From Bacillota bacterium (GTDB taxonomy: Bacteria > Actinomycetota > Aquicultoria > Aquicultorales > Aquicultoraceae): a stretch of 58,213 nucleotides of DNA. The translations under genes and the position numbers were made by a program. Below the pieces are notes generated by a model. The model saw nothing but the letters and a program-made list of their open reading frames with translations. It did not search any database and was not told where the DNA came from. Positions 34,419 through 43,718 of the stretch are shown one piece after another. The stretch's first letter is position 1. Each line of letters starts with the position of its first letter. Location of the stretch: NCBI GenBank assembly GCA_023511485.1, contig JAIMBH010000016.1, positions 1-58,213 on the forward strand, written 5' to 3'.

Positions 34419-36551
34419 CTATCCTTTATACTCAAGGTTTAAAGCCTGCAGGCTTATCTTGCCCTGCTTATCTATATCAATAACTTCAACGAGAATTTTG
34501 TCGCCAACGTTAACCACCGACTCGACGGTTGGTATGCGTCTTTTGGTCAGCCGTGATATATGGACAAGCCCTTCTTTACCAGGCAGTATCTCTACAAAGG
34601 CCCCAAAGCCGGTAGTCTTTGTAACTGTTCCCATATATTGCTCGCCTACTTTTGGCTCTTTGGTATAGGCTTCTACAAGCTCTCTTGCACGCTCGCCTGC
34701 TGGCCCGTCAGTGGATGCAATGAAGACCGTGCCGTCCTCCTCGATGTCTATAGTTACGACGCTTGGACCGACTTCTTCGATAATTCCGCGTATATTTTTG
34801 CCTTTCGGACCGATAAGGTCACCAATTTTCTCCTGCGGTATCTTGACGGTAATAATGCGCGGAGCATATTTTGACATTTCGCTTCTTGGCTCCGGGATGA
34901 CCTCGAGGATTCTATCCAGGATGTACAGCCTGGCCTCGCGAGCCTGGTCAAGCGCTCTTGACAATATATCGCTTCCCACGCCTTCTACCTTCATATCCAT
35001 CTGAAGCGCTGTGATGCCCTTTGAAGTGCCGGCAACCTTAAAATCCATATCGCCAAGCGCATCTTCCAAACCAAGAATATCGGTAAGGATCACGACTTTG
35101 TCCCCTTCCTTGATAAGCCCCATGGCTATACCAGCAACAGGGGCTTTGATCGGTACTCCTGCATCCATCAGAGCAAGTGTACTTCCGCAAACGCTGGCCA
35201 TTGATGAGGAGCCGTTCGATTCAAGTACCTCGGATACAATACGTATCGTGTATGGAAATTCATCCTCTTTAGGGATAACTGGCAGCAAAGCTCTCTCAGC
35301 AAGCGCCCCATGCCCTATTTCACGCCTTTTTGGCCCTCTAAGGAAGCCTATCTCACCTGTCGAAAAAGGTGGAAAGTTGTAGTGGTGCATATAACGCTTG
35401 GACTCTTCTATGCCAAGCCCATCGATCATCTGCTCTTCCCTAACGGTTCCCAGGGTTAAGACTGAGAGTACCTGGGTTTGGCCTCTGGTAAAGAGACCTG
35501 AGCCGTGTGGTCTTGGCAAAACGCCAGCCTTGATAAGTAATGGCCTGATCTCAGTCGGGGTACGCCCATCAGCGCGCCTGCCTTCCTCAATAATCATGCG
35601 GCGCATCTCTTCTTTTCTTATTTTTGCAAGAACTTTAGAGACAAAGTCAACTTTGTCTTCGATAATTGATTCAAGCTCTTCAATCGTTTCATCTTCAATC
35701 AGGTCTTCCTGCCTCTCGCGGGCAAGTTTGTCTGGATTTTTAAGTGCCTCCCTTAGTTTACCGGTTGCAAACTCCCTGATCCTTTTCTCTATTTCCTCAT
35801 ACGTCAGGTCTTCAACGGGCAATGCAATGACTTTTTCCGGTGCTGGGTTCACTTTTAGATAAGCATCTTTGAAACGTTCCTGGAAGTCGCAAAGCTCTTT
35901 GATTGCCTTATGCGCAGCATCGAGTGCCTCGACTACGGTCTGTTCGCTAACTTCATTCGCTCCCGCTTCTACCATGAGGATGGCATTGCGGTTTCCGGCA
36001 ACGACCATATCAAGGTCGCTTTCTGCGAGTTCTTCGAAGGTTGGGTTAATAACCCAGTTGCCACCTACTCTTCCAATTCTTACTCCGGCAACAGGGCCAT
36101 TAAATGGTGCGTTGGTAAGAAGAAGCGCCATTGAAGCTCCGTTTAACGCCAGGATATCCGGCTGATTTTTAAAATCGACAGAGAGAATAGTTGCCAATAT
36201 TTGGATATCGTTAAAAAATCCTTTTGGGAACGAAGGCCTAAGCGGCCTATCGATTAGTCTTGCAGAAAGCGTAGCTTTTTCGCTTGGGCGACCTTCTCTC
36301 TTAATAAATCCACCGGGAATTTTACCTGCCGCATACATCTTCTCATCAACATCAACAGTTAGCGGCAGAAAATCTCTTCCTTCAGCCGGTTCCTCAGCGA
36401 TAACGGCCGTAACAAGAACCACAGTCTCACCCATCCGAACAACCACCGCCCCGTCGGCTTGCCGAGCCAAGAGCCCGGACTCGAATGATATAGTCTTGCC
36501 CCCTATCTCAAATTCTTGCGTCACAATTTCTCTTGATTGATTAGATTCCAT
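34419..36551 (-). CDS. pnp: Polyribonucleotide nucleotidyltransferase (PNPase)
   Basis: PNPase degrades RNA 3'-5' by phosphorolysis and can add tails. Two RNase PH domains flank an alpha-helical segment near residues 240-310 and are followed by a KH domain (KIGDLIGPKGKNIRGI near 555) and an S1 domain (GEQYMGTVTKTTGFGAFVEI). The 710-residue length is normal, and AGGAGG precedes the ATG. rpsO is upstream, as is almost universal, with a long hairpin in the spacer that resembles the RNase III-processed leader of Escherichia coli pnp. Confidence 0.97.
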   Translation of the reverse strand: MESNQSREIVTQEFEIGGKTISFESGLLARQADGAVVVRMGETVVLVTAVIAEEPAEGRDFLPLTVDVDEKMYAAGKIPGGFIKREGRPSEKATLSARLIDRPLRPSFPKGFFNDIQILATILSVDFKNQPDILALNGASMALLLTNAPFNGPVAGVRIGRVGGNWVINPTFEELAESDLDMVVAGNRNAILMVEAGANEVSEQTVVEALDAAHKAIKELCDFQERFKDAYLKVNPAPEKVIALPVEDLTYEEIEKRIREFATGKLREALKNPDKLARERQEDLIEDETIEELESIIEDKVDFVSKVLAKIRKEEMRRMIIEEGRRADGRTPTEIRPLLIKAGVLPRPHGSGLFTRGQTQVLSVLTLGTVREEQMIDGLGIEESKRYMHHYNFPPFSTGEIGFLRGPKRREIGHGALAERALLPVIPKEDEFPYTIRIVSEVLESNGSSSMASVCGSTLALMDAGVPIKAPVAGIAMGLIKEGDKVVILTDILGLEDALGDMDFKVAGTSKGITALQMDMKVEGVGSDILSRALDQAREARLYILDRILEVIPEPRSEMSKYAPRIITVKIPQEKIGDLIGPKGKNIRGIIEEVGPSVVTIDIEEDGTVFIASTDGPAGERARELVEAYTKEPKVGEQYMGTVTKTTGFGAFVEILPGKEGLVHISRLTKRRIPTVESVVNVGDKILVEVIDIDKQGKISLQALNLEYKG

Positions 36552-36660
36552 TATTTGACCTCCTGGTCGTGTATTATGAATACAATACTTAGCACAGCGC
36601 GAAAATGCTTAGTCCAGAAGGCTACCGAGACAAGGATCTAGATATGCGGGTCCGCCAATA

Positions 36661-36712
36661 GGTCAAAAGTGGAATAATATGTTATTTTAATCCATTATTC
36701 CCCTTTGGCCTC
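36661..36712 (-). promoter_or_regulatory. Long hairpin in the rpsO-pnp spacer
   Basis: GGAATAAT (36671-36678) pairs with ATTATTCC (36694-36701), and the helix extends outward with one mismatch and a bulge through AAAG/CTTT and GGTC/GGCC to about 17 bp in all. It lies about 110 nt before pnp. It is a plausible double-strand-specific processing site for control of pnp. Confidence 0.6.
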
Positions 36713-36790
36713 TTGGCCGACCAACACTCTAGCCCTGCGTGGTACTGGCCTTCTAGAGGACTTTCATTCTTAGGCTGCGCAACACAGCAT

Positions 36791-36812
36791 CGGGCAGCCC
36801 TGTGGCTGCCCG
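36791..36812 (-). repeat. GC-rich hairpin directly after rpsO
   Basis: A perfect 9-bp stem CGGGCAGCC/GGCTGCCCG (36791-36799 with 36804-36812) 17 nt after the rpsO stop. On the minus strand the run of T precedes the stem instead of following it, so it is not a canonical terminator; it may stabilise the rpsO mRNA or mark a cleavage point. Confidence 0.6.
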
Positions 36813-36828
36813 AAAAAACTTCCCTTAT

Positions 36829-37098
36829 TTAGGCCCTTAAGCCTAGTTTTGAGATTAGCGTTCTATATCTCTCAATATCTTTGCTCTTAAGGTAATTCAA
36901 TAATCTTCTGCGTCGACCTACCATCTTCAAAAGACCACGGCGGGAATGATGATCCTTTTTGTGCTCCTTGAGATGCTCAGTAAGGTCGTTGATTCGCCTT
37001 GTGAGAATAGCGATTTGAACCTCTGGGGAACCTGTGTCCCCTTCGTGCGTTTTGTACTCGTTGATGATATCGCTTTTAATAGCTTTTTCTAAAGCCAT
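36829..37098 (-). CDS. rpsO: 30S ribosomal protein S15
   Basis: The 89-residue protein matches S15 throughout ([50 protein letters not shown]). S15 binds 16S rRNA early in 30S assembly. AAGGAGGTGA precedes the ATG. In the leader, CACCA (37121-37125) can pair with TGGTG (37142-37146), a possible S15 autoregulatory site, as known in several bacteria; this is tentative. It stands between ribF and pnp. Confidence 0.98.
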   Translation of the reverse strand: MALEKAIKSDIINEYKTHEGDTGSPEVQIAILTRRINDLTEHLKEHKKDHHSRRGLLKMVGRRRRLLNYLKSKDIERYRTLISKLGLRA

Positions 37099-37219
37099 GG
37101 TTTCACCTCCTTATTTTATGCACCATAAACCAAGTAGCCGTTGGTGAAGCGGTCAACCTAGTTAAAGGTAATAATTATTACAACTTATATTAGCATAAAG
37201 GATGTCCAGCGTAAACGAA

Positions 37220-38161
37220 CTATAGTGGGTCATGGGCAAGCAATTCCTCTGCCTGCTTAATGTCTGCTTCGATTTGCTTCTTAAGTTCGTCAATTCCGCT
37301 GAATGTCATCTCATCTCTTAGCCTGCTAATAAGTTCTACATCAATTCTCTTCCCATAGATATCCCTTTTAAAACCGAGGATGTGAACGTGTATTTCCGGC
37401 TTTTTTAGGTCGCCAAATGTTGGTGACCAGCCAATATCAACTACGCACGGCAGCCTGCTATCATCTACCCAAGCATAACCAGCATAAACGCCTGCCTTAG
37501 GCAAAAGTTCATTATAAATTCTTTCTACGTTTGCTGTTGGAAAGCCTACAGCGGTACCGCCGCGGCCAAAACCATGCACTACCTTGCCGCGAAATCTAGG
37601 GAATCTGCCGGTAAGTTCCCTAACGCTTGAGATGTCGCCCTTTTGTAGGCGCTCCCTGACCTCAGTACTGCTTATTATAATGTTATCCTTCTTGATATGC
37701 GGTACTGCTATTACTTCCAAGCCTTTGGGGCCGCCGTACAAGTTCAGAAATTCAATCGTGCCCCGCCGGTTCCTACCAAAGGAGAAATCTTCTCCGACAA
37801 CAACATAAGCCGCATGGAGCTTTTCTAGCAGAATGCGATCGACAAATTCTTCCGCATTCATATTTGCGACTTCTCTGCTAAACGGAATGACCAGCATAAA
37901 ATCTACGCCGAGTTTCTCGATATAATCTGCCTTTAGGTCCGTTGCTGTAAGAAGCGGCGGTGCGCTATCAGGGCGTAGAACTGCGAGCGGATGAGGCTCA
38001 AACGTGACGACGACGCTCTTACCGTTTATCATCTTTGCGAAATCAACGGCCATCCGTATTATAGTCTGGTGTCCGATATGGACGCCATCAAATACGCCGA
38101 TGGTTACCGCTGTTTTCCCATCTATGCAATTGATATTTTCAATGCCTCTGATAATTTCCAC
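37220..38161 (-). CDS. ribF: Bifunctional riboflavin kinase / FAD synthetase
   Basis: RibF converts riboflavin to FMN and then FAD. The N-terminal nucleotidyltransferase domain shows VTIGVFDGVHIGHQTII and FEPHPLAVLRP; the flavokinase domain starts near residue 185 with GRGGTAVGFPTANV. 313 residues is normal. It is next to truB (62 bp) in the conserved truB-ribF order. Confidence 0.96.
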   Translation of the reverse strand: MEIIRGIENINCIDGKTAVTIGVFDGVHIGHQTIIRMAVDFAKMINGKSVVVTFEPHPLAVLRPDSAPPLLTATDLKADYIEKLGVDFMLVIPFSREVANMNAEEFVDRILLEKLHAAYVVVGEDFSFGRNRRGTIEFLNLYGGPKGLEVIAVPHIKKDNIIISSTEVRERLQKGDISSVRELTGRFPRFRGKVVHGFGRGGTAVGFPTANVERIYNELLPKAGVYAGYAWVDDSRLPCVVDIGWSPTFGDLKKPEIHVHILGFKRDIYGKRIDVELISRLRDEMTFSGIDELKKQIEADIKQAEELLAHDPL

Positions 38162-38223
38162 AGTTTGCTGCTTTACCCCTTCTTGCCTATACCTGCGGGC
38201 GATTGCAGGCAGCCTTTTCAGCT

Positions 38224-39141
38224 TTAATTAATTTCCTTTAGCTTAAATACTACCTTTGGCTTTATCGCAATGCCATTTGTTTTAGCTATCTTTCCGATAG
38301 CGAGTAAGGAACTATCCATACTTTTTATCCTTACAAATTCATTGTAGGCGGCTGCATTGGGATGTTTTTTAATCTGTTGGCCTGAAATAATCCCGCCATT
38401 TAATATTATGCCTTTAGCATCTTCACGTGCAATAACCTCGGGCAAATGCCTTAGGGCGTCATCTAGACTGATCAAGTGCCTGGCTAGCCTGTCTTTACTA
38501 ACCTCACCATCAAAACTTAAAGCTTCAGATAGGTCAAAGCTGCCAACTCGAGTGCGTCTGAGCGCTGCAAGCGTTGCTCCCAGCCCTAGTCTTTCCCCGA
38601 TATCATTAACGAGGGTGCGGATATAGGTTCCCCCAGAGCAGATGACATGAAATACGGCATGGTCTCTATTGTCTTTTTCGAAAAAATCAACCATCTCAAG
38701 CCTGTATATGAATACCTTTCTTTGAGGACGTTCAATCTCCTTGCCCTGCCTGGCAAGCTTATATAAAGGTTTTCCACCAATCTTTACCGCTGAAACCATA
38801 GGGGGAACCTGGCTGATCTCGCCGGAGAATTCAGGGATGATTGCCCTAATTGCTTCAGGGTTTGTTCTGCCCTCAATATCTTGAATGACTCTACCGGTTA
38901 TGTCTTGTGTATCTGTTCTTATGCCGAATACAGCCTCAGCGATATACTCCTTTGGCTCAAGCTCCAGAAATTGCGCAACTCGCGTTGCTTGACCCAGCAA
39001 CAGCACCAAAACGCCCGTTGCCATAGGGTCGAGCGTGCCGGTATGGCCAACTTTTCGCAATCCGGTTGCCTTTCTCACAAAATCGACGATATCGTGGGAA
39101 GTTTTTGCCGGTGGTTTATCAACAACAAGTATGCCGTTCAT
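38224..39141 (-). CDS. truB: tRNA pseudouridine(55) synthase
   Basis: TruB makes pseudouridine 55 in the T loop of tRNA. The N-terminal GILVVDKPPAKTSHDIV, VGHTGTLDPMATGVLV (catalytic Asp) and the SGGTYIRTLVNDIG block are complete, and the last ~65 residues form a PUA-like RNA-binding domain. Its start lies 1 bp from the nrnA stop, so it is translationally linked to nrnA and rbfA. Confidence 0.97.
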   Translation of the reverse strand: MNGILVVDKPPAKTSHDIVDFVRKATGLRKVGHTGTLDPMATGVLVLLLGQATRVAQFLELEPKEYIAEAVFGIRTDTQDITGRVIQDIEGRTNPEAIRAIIPEFSGEISQVPPMVSAVKIGGKPLYKLARQGKEIERPQRKVFIYRLEMVDFFEKDNRDHAVFHVICSGGTYIRTLVNDIGERLGLGATLAALRRTRVGSFDLSEALSFDGEVSKDRLARHLISLDDALRHLPEVIAREDAKGIILNGGIISGQQIKKHPNAAAYNEFVRIKSMDSSLLAIGKIAKTNGIAIKPKVVFKLKEIN

Positions 39142-39142
39142 G

Positions 39143-40129
39143 TTAAGTTGTTACCGATGAAGCGGGTCTTTGTGCTTTAATTTTTTCATTTATCCACTCA
39201 ACAGCTTCTTCTATTGTTTTATCAAGCGTAAGACCAGCGGCATTGCGATGACCACCGCCCCCTCCAGACCTGGCTATTGCTCCGACATCGATTGTCCCTT
39301 TAGAACGTAAGCTTATCCGGTATTTGCCCTCTGGAGTTTCCTTTAATATTGCAACCACGTTGGCTTCTTTTGCTGTTCTTAGATAATCAATAAATACTTC
39401 TGTATCTGCCATGGATGCACCCAGCTGCTTAAGGTCACTATCCCGGATATATGAGTAAATCAACCTTGTATCTTCAACAAAGGTTGCGCGTTCAAGTATT
39501 CTCGCAAGTAGCTTTAGCGAACAAAAGGAAATATTTTCGTAAACCTGCTCAAACACCCTGCTCGGCGTCGCACCAAGATCGATTAAATCGGCAGCGATTT
39601 TTAAGGTCTCTGCGGTGGTGTTTTGATACTGAAATCTACCGGTATCAGTTACGATACCGGTATAAAGCTGAATCGCCATATCATGGTCGATATCTGCGCC
39701 TAAGAGCCGCAGCAGCTTATAAACAATTTCACATGTTGCACCGGCTTTAAAATCAAGAACATTAATTGCACCGAAGCCTGAATTATCGACATGATGGTCG
39801 ATATTTATAATTGTCTTAAAACTAGACAGTTTATCTTCAAGCGTTCCAAGCCTTTGAGCATTCGCACAGTCAAGCACCAACAATATATCTGCAGCGCTAC
39901 ATTTGGCCGCATCTACGATAATATCTATACCAGGCAGCCATTTATAGTGTGAAGGTATCTTTATTTGCTCGCCCCAGGTTGCACATACAGATTTACCTGC
40001 CTTAAGCAGATAACGGGACATGGCAAGGAGGCTTCCGAGCGCATCCCCGTCAGGCTGCGTATGAACGGTTACAACAACCGATGAAGCTTCCCTTAACGCC
40101 TGGGCAGCTCTTTCTAAATCCTTAATCAT
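39143..40129 (-). CDS. nrnA: DHH/DHHA1 phosphoesterase, NrnA-like oligoribonuclease
   Basis: The 328-residue protein has the DHH domain motifs VTVHTQPDGDALGSL, VLDCANAQRLG and NIDHHVDNSGFG, and a C-terminal DHHA1 domain with SGGGGGHRNAAG. NrnA degrades nano-RNAs and pAp in bacteria without Orn, and often sits between rbfA and truB, as here. It overlaps rbfA by 8 bp. Confidence 0.94.
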   Translation of the reverse strand: MIKDLERAAQALREASSVVVTVHTQPDGDALGSLLAMSRYLLKAGKSVCATWGEQIKIPSHYKWLPGIDIIVDAAKCSAADILLVLDCANAQRLGTLEDKLSSFKTIINIDHHVDNSGFGAINVLDFKAGATCEIVYKLLRLLGADIDHDMAIQLYTGIVTDTGRFQYQNTTAETLKIAADLIDLGATPSRVFEQVYENISFCSLKLLARILERATFVEDTRLIYSYIRDSDLKQLGASMADTEVFIDYLRTAKEANVVAILKETPEGKYRISLRSKGTIDVGAIARSGGGGGHRNAAGLTLDKTIEEAVEWINEKIKAQRPASSVTT

Positions 40130-40493
40130 GCGTCTCCTCTTCTTTTTTGTGAAGCTTCTTTATTATCTTTTCGATTCGCATTCCTGCTTCGATCGAAGGG
40201 TCGAATGCAAATTTAAGCTCAGGAAAATGTTTTGTGCGTATCCTCTTTGAAAGCTCCTTTCTTAAAAAGCCGCTAGAGCTTTGAAGACCCTCTAATGTGG
40301 CCTCCTTCGCTTTTCGGGACCCTAAGACACTAATAAAGATATCGGCATGCCTGAGGTCGGGTGAAACGTCAACACCCGTTATCGTTACGAAACCAATCCG
40401 AGGATCCTTGATTTCTCTTTTTATGATATCGCTTAATTCTTTTTTAATAAGCTCACCCACACGCTGGGCTCTCGCTGTTTGCATCTTTACCAC
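40122..40493 (-). CDS. rbfA: 30S ribosome-binding factor A
   Basis: RbfA is a KH-type late 30S assembly factor, also needed in cold adaptation. The 123 residues include the family N-terminus RAQRVGELIKKELSDIIKRE, DPRIGFVTITGVDVSPDLRHADIF and the PELKFAFDPSIEAGMRIE end. It overlaps nrnA by 8 bp, and a 340-bp gap separates it from ylxP upstream. Confidence 0.96.
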   Translation of the reverse strand: MVKMQTARAQRVGELIKKELSDIIKREIKDPRIGFVTITGVDVSPDLRHADIFISVLGSRKAKEATLEGLQSSSGFLRKELSKRIRTKHFPELKFAFDPSIEAGMRIEKIIKKLHKKEEETHD

Positions 40494-40791
40494 CTTGTAG
40501 ATTATGAATTAAAAGTTAAGACATTTAAATTATTAATAATTTTAGCGATTTCTTGGTTTTAGCCCGTCGTTTTCATGCGTTAACAGACCCTTATTTAACC
40601 ATTATCTGCTGGCAAAATACCAGCATCAGTACAATTATGACGTTAAGCTTAGATTTCCCTCTCCAGCTTTTATTTTCCCATTGGCTTGGCTCAGAGCCCC
40701 GGCGCCTCATTCTAATTTGCCAGAATTTTGCCTCAGAATGATAGATATCAATCGCTGCAACGTCAAATCGTTAAAATCTTCGAGATAAGTA
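40494..40791. other. Gap between ylxP and rbfA
   Basis: About 300 bp with no gene, tRNA or clear promoter; AT-rich near rbfA, with a GC-rich patch around 40687-40706. Unusual for the otherwise tight infB-rbfA neighbourhood. Confidence 0.4.
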
Positions 40792-40831
40792 AGTCCAGGG
40801 CTTAGTAGCTATAAAACTTCAGCCCTGGACT
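40792..40831 (-). terminator. 11-bp hairpin after ylxP, possible terminator
   Basis: AGTCCAGGGCT (40792-40802) pairs perfectly with AGCCCTGGACT (40821-40831), 18-nt loop, 5 nt after the ylxP stop. On the minus strand only TTACTTATC follows, so termination would be weak; it may instead delimit the infB mRNA 3' end. Confidence 0.5.
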
Positions 40832-40835
40832 AAAA

Positions 40836-41129
40836 CTATTTTTCAGGTACAAAAATAGACAGCTCTCTTTCGCTGATAATTGCCTTATCCATACCTTCAA
40901 TGAAGCGATCTATATTATCCAGCACTTTTTTCGTTTGTTCACCGGTCTCAGATACATGGGCTATACCGATGGTTACCCTCTGCCAAAGGTCGTGGTTGTC
41001 GACCTCCGAGATAGACACATTATATTTGCTCTCGACTTTTCCGATAATGCTTTTTACGATATGTCTTTTTTCTTTAAGGGAGTTTGATGCTGGGATAAAT
41101 AGCTCTAACCTAAGTAGCCCAACCACCAT
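40836..41129 (-). CDS. ylxP: DUF503 family protein YlxP
   Basis: The 97 residues match the YlxP/DUF503 family (GLLRLELFIPASNSLKEKRH, VSISEVDNHDLWQRVTIGIA). The family adopts a ferredoxin-like fold, with a role near ribosome assembly assumed only from gene order. Its ATG overlaps the infB stop (TAATG), so it is translationally coupled to infB, the conserved position. Confidence 0.93.
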   Translation of the reverse strand: MVVGLLRLELFIPASNSLKEKRHIVKSIIGKVESKYNVSISEVDNHDLWQRVTIGIAHVSETGEQTKKVLDNIDRFIEGMDKAIISERELSIFVPEK

Positions 41130-43387
41130 TATTCTTCACCTAGATGACGCTCTCTCTCAACTAACCTGTAAGTCTCAATTATATCGCCGACTTTGATATC
41201 CTGGAAGTTTTCAAGTCCTATTCCGCACTCAAACCCCTCGCGAACATTCTTAACATCATCCTTAAATCTTCTTAGCGACGCGATACCGCCATCGTAGACG
41301 ACCTGTCCTTCTCTGACCAGGCGCACTCTATCGTTTCGATCAATTTCACCATTGAGAACGTAACAACCTGCGATTATTCCCATCTTTGGAACTTTAAAGG
41401 TTGCCCTTACTTCTGCCTGCCCGGTATCTACTTCATCAATTGCCGGTGCAAGCAAGCCTGATAGGGCACTTGTTATATCCTCTACCGCTTTGTAAATTAC
41501 CCTATAGGTTCTAATGTCAACTGTTTCTTTAGCAGCCATTGCTGTAGCGTTAATATCGGGTCTAACATTAAAGCCGATTACAATCGCGTTCGATGCGGCT
41601 GCCAACATCACGTCGGTTTCAGAGATACCGCCAACACCTGTATGGATAACCTGAACTTTGACCTCGTTAGTGTTTAGCTTATAAAGCGCATCCTTTAAGG
41701 CCTCAACAGAGCCTTGTGTGTCAGCCTTTATAACAAGGTTAAGCTCCTTAACCTCACCCTCCTGGATTTTATCGAACAGGTCTTCAAGAGTGATTCTGCG
41801 CCTTTTCTCCTGTTCGATTAGGCGGCGTTTTAGAGCTCTCTCCTCCGCTATGCGCCGGGCTGTTTTTTCATCCTCGACAACCTTCAACTCTTCGCCTGCC
41901 TGCGGAAGCGATGAAAGTCCTATCACCTCAACGGGCTGTGCTGGTGTGGCTTCTCTTACAGATTGGCCTTTATCATCATTCATAGCCCTTACCTTACCAA
42001 AAGCCGTACCGGCTATGACTGCGTCGCCTACGCGCAGAGTGCCACGATTGATAAGGACAGTGGCTACAGGCCCCCTACCACGGTCAAGCTTAGCCTCGAT
42101 ACAGATTCCGCGTCCTGGAGCGTTTGGGTTACCCTTAAGCTCTTGAACATCGGCCACCAGAAGAATCATTTCCAAAAGTTCTTCCAGGTTTATTTGCTTC
42201 TTAGCCGAAACATCAACGAAAATGGTATCGCCGCCCCACTCTTCAGGTACCAGGCCATAGCCCGTAAGCTCCTGGCGCACCTTGGTTGGGTCGGCACCCG
42301 ATTTATCGATTTTGTTTACTGCAACCACTATTGGAACCCCGGCGGCTTTTGCATGGTTAATAGCCTCAACCGTTTGTGGCATAACACCGTCGTCGGCAGC
42401 AACCACCAGCACTACAATATCGGTTACGTTTGCACCTCGCGCACGCATTGCCGTAAAGGCCTCGTGGCCCGGCGTATCTATGAACGTTATCTTGCGGTTA
42501 TTGAGAACTACCTGATACGCACCTATGTGCTGCGTGATACCACCCGCCTCGCCGGAGGTAACGTCGGTTTTTCTAATCGCATCAAGAAGCGATGTTTTAC
42601 CGTGGTCGACATGGCCCATGACTGTAACAACCGGTGGTCTTGGAACAAGATTATCTTTATTGTCTTCCTCGACTTCTTTCTCAGCAACTGCCTCGGGGCT
42701 TACCAACTCAATTTCAAATCCGAGTTCATCCGCAAGAACCTCCATGGCTTCCTGGCTCAAGGATTGGCTAATTGTAACCAGCTCGCCAAGCTTAAGGAGC
42801 ATTTTAATTAATTCGTTCGGTTCTTTGCCAACAAGCTGCGCAAACTCCTTTACTGTTGCGGCTTGGGGTACCCGGATTTTGGTAGCCGGTTTCTCCTCGG
42901 CTACTACAGGTTGAGCATCAGCATGCGTTGCCGTACTGCCTCTCCTAGTAGATTCAGGTTGCACCTTATGCCGTTTTGAAATGGTTCTATCCTTATCTGG
43001 GCCGCCACTATGAACTTTCTTAGGCATAGCGCCAGCCGGTGCCTTCACATTTGACTTGCCACCCGCAGTCTTGGCATCCATTTGCTGAGGGCCACTTGTT
43101 TTTGTATCCGTTGTTTTGCCACTTGCTGGTTTACCCTCCGCCTTAGCCGCCGGCTTGCTCTGTTTTGCGGCACCTTTAGATACTGCTGTTTTCTTAGCTT
43201 CTGTTCCCTTAGGCTTGGATTCTGCGCGTGGTGACGAACTGGCACTCTGGGCACCATCTAGTTTCTTGACTACCTCTGGATCAACTGAGGCAGCATGGCT
43301 TTTAACGTCAACGCCTACTGTCTTAAGCTTATTTATAAGCTCTGCACTGGATATTCCCATCTGCTTTGCCAGCTCATAAACTCTCAT
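41129..43387 (-). CDS. infB: Translation initiation factor IF-2
   Basis: IF-2 positions initiator tRNA on the 30S subunit and promotes subunit joining. An IF2_N domain ([19 protein letters not shown]) is followed by a ~130-residue Lys/Ala/Pro/Gly-rich linker, a second IF2_N segment, the GTPase domain ([17 protein letters not shown] near 260, [24 protein letters not shown]) and C-terminal domains. The 752-residue length fits monoderm IF-2. GGTGGTGA precedes the ATG. It stands between ylxR and ylxP. Confidence 0.97.
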   Translation of the reverse strand: MRVYELAKQMGISSAELINKLKTVGVDVKSHAASVDPEVVKKLDGAQSASSSPRAESKPKGTEAKKTAVSKGAAKQSKPAAKAEGKPASGKTTDTKTSGPQQMDAKTAGGKSNVKAPAGAMPKKVHSGGPDKDRTISKRHKVQPESTRRGSTATHADAQPVVAEEKPATKIRVPQAATVKEFAQLVGKEPNELIKMLLKLGELVTISQSLSQEAMEVLADELGFEIELVSPEAVAEKEVEEDNKDNLVPRPPVVTVMGHVDHGKTSLLDAIRKTDVTSGEAGGITQHIGAYQVVLNNRKITFIDTPGHEAFTAMRARGANVTDIVVLVVAADDGVMPQTVEAINHAKAAGVPIVVAVNKIDKSGADPTKVRQELTGYGLVPEEWGGDTIFVDVSAKKQINLEELLEMILLVADVQELKGNPNAPGRGICIEAKLDRGRGPVATVLINRGTLRVGDAVIAGTAFGKVRAMNDDKGQSVREATPAQPVEVIGLSSLPQAGEELKVVEDEKTARRIAEERALKRRLIEQEKRRRITLEDLFDKIQEGEVKELNLVIKADTQGSVEALKDALYKLNTNEVKVQVIHTGVGGISETDVMLAAASNAIVIGFNVRPDINATAMAAKETVDIRTYRVIYKAVEDITSALSGLLAPAIDEVDTGQAEVRATFKVPKMGIIAGCYVLNGEIDRNDRVRLVREGQVVYDGGIASLRRFKDDVKNVREGFECGIGLENFQDIKVGDIIETYRLVERERHLGEE

Positions 43388-43399
43388 ATTATCACCACC

Positions 43400-43711
43400 T
43401 TATGCACGGTCGCTGGAGGCTTCAGAATCTGCTTTAGATTCAATAATTACCTCCAGCTCCTTCTTTATTCTGTTTAGCTCTTCGGCGCTTATATCAATTT
43501 CGAGAGACCTTGACAGCCTTTTACTTCTTATGGCTGCCTCAAGGCACTCTACTTTAGGGCATATGTACGCGCCGCGCCCGTTTGCTTTTCCCGTTGGATC
43601 AACGATTATTTCATGCTCGGGCGTTCTTACTATCCTGATTAAATTTTTCTTTGGTTTAGCTTCTCGACAGCCAACGCAAGTTCTTTGAGGAATCTTCTTT
43701 ACCTTTGGCAA
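43400..43711 (-). CDS. ylxR: YlxR family RNA-binding protein (RnpM)
   Basis: A 103-residue YlxR/DUF448 protein: RTCVGCREAKPKKNLIRIV and GRGAYICPKVECLEAAIRSK are the family blocks, with conserved Cys pairs. Bacillus YlxR binds the RNase P RNA and modulates its activity. It lies 7 bp after nusA and 12 bp before infB, its usual place. Confidence 0.94.
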   Translation of the reverse strand: MPKVKKIPQRTCVGCREAKPKKNLIRIVRTPEHEIIVDPTGKANGRGAYICPKVECLEAAIRSKRLSRSLEIDISAEELNRIKKELEVIIESKADSEASSDRA

Positions 43712-43718
43712 AGATTAT

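Noticed and set aside
36791-36812. Canonical rpsO terminator
   Set aside because: The T-run precedes the stem on the coding strand; the hairpin is real but lacks a terminator's T-tract.
41963-42811. 282-codon plus-strand open frame
   Set aside because: It is antisense to the conserved GTPase region of infB and has no protein-like motifs.
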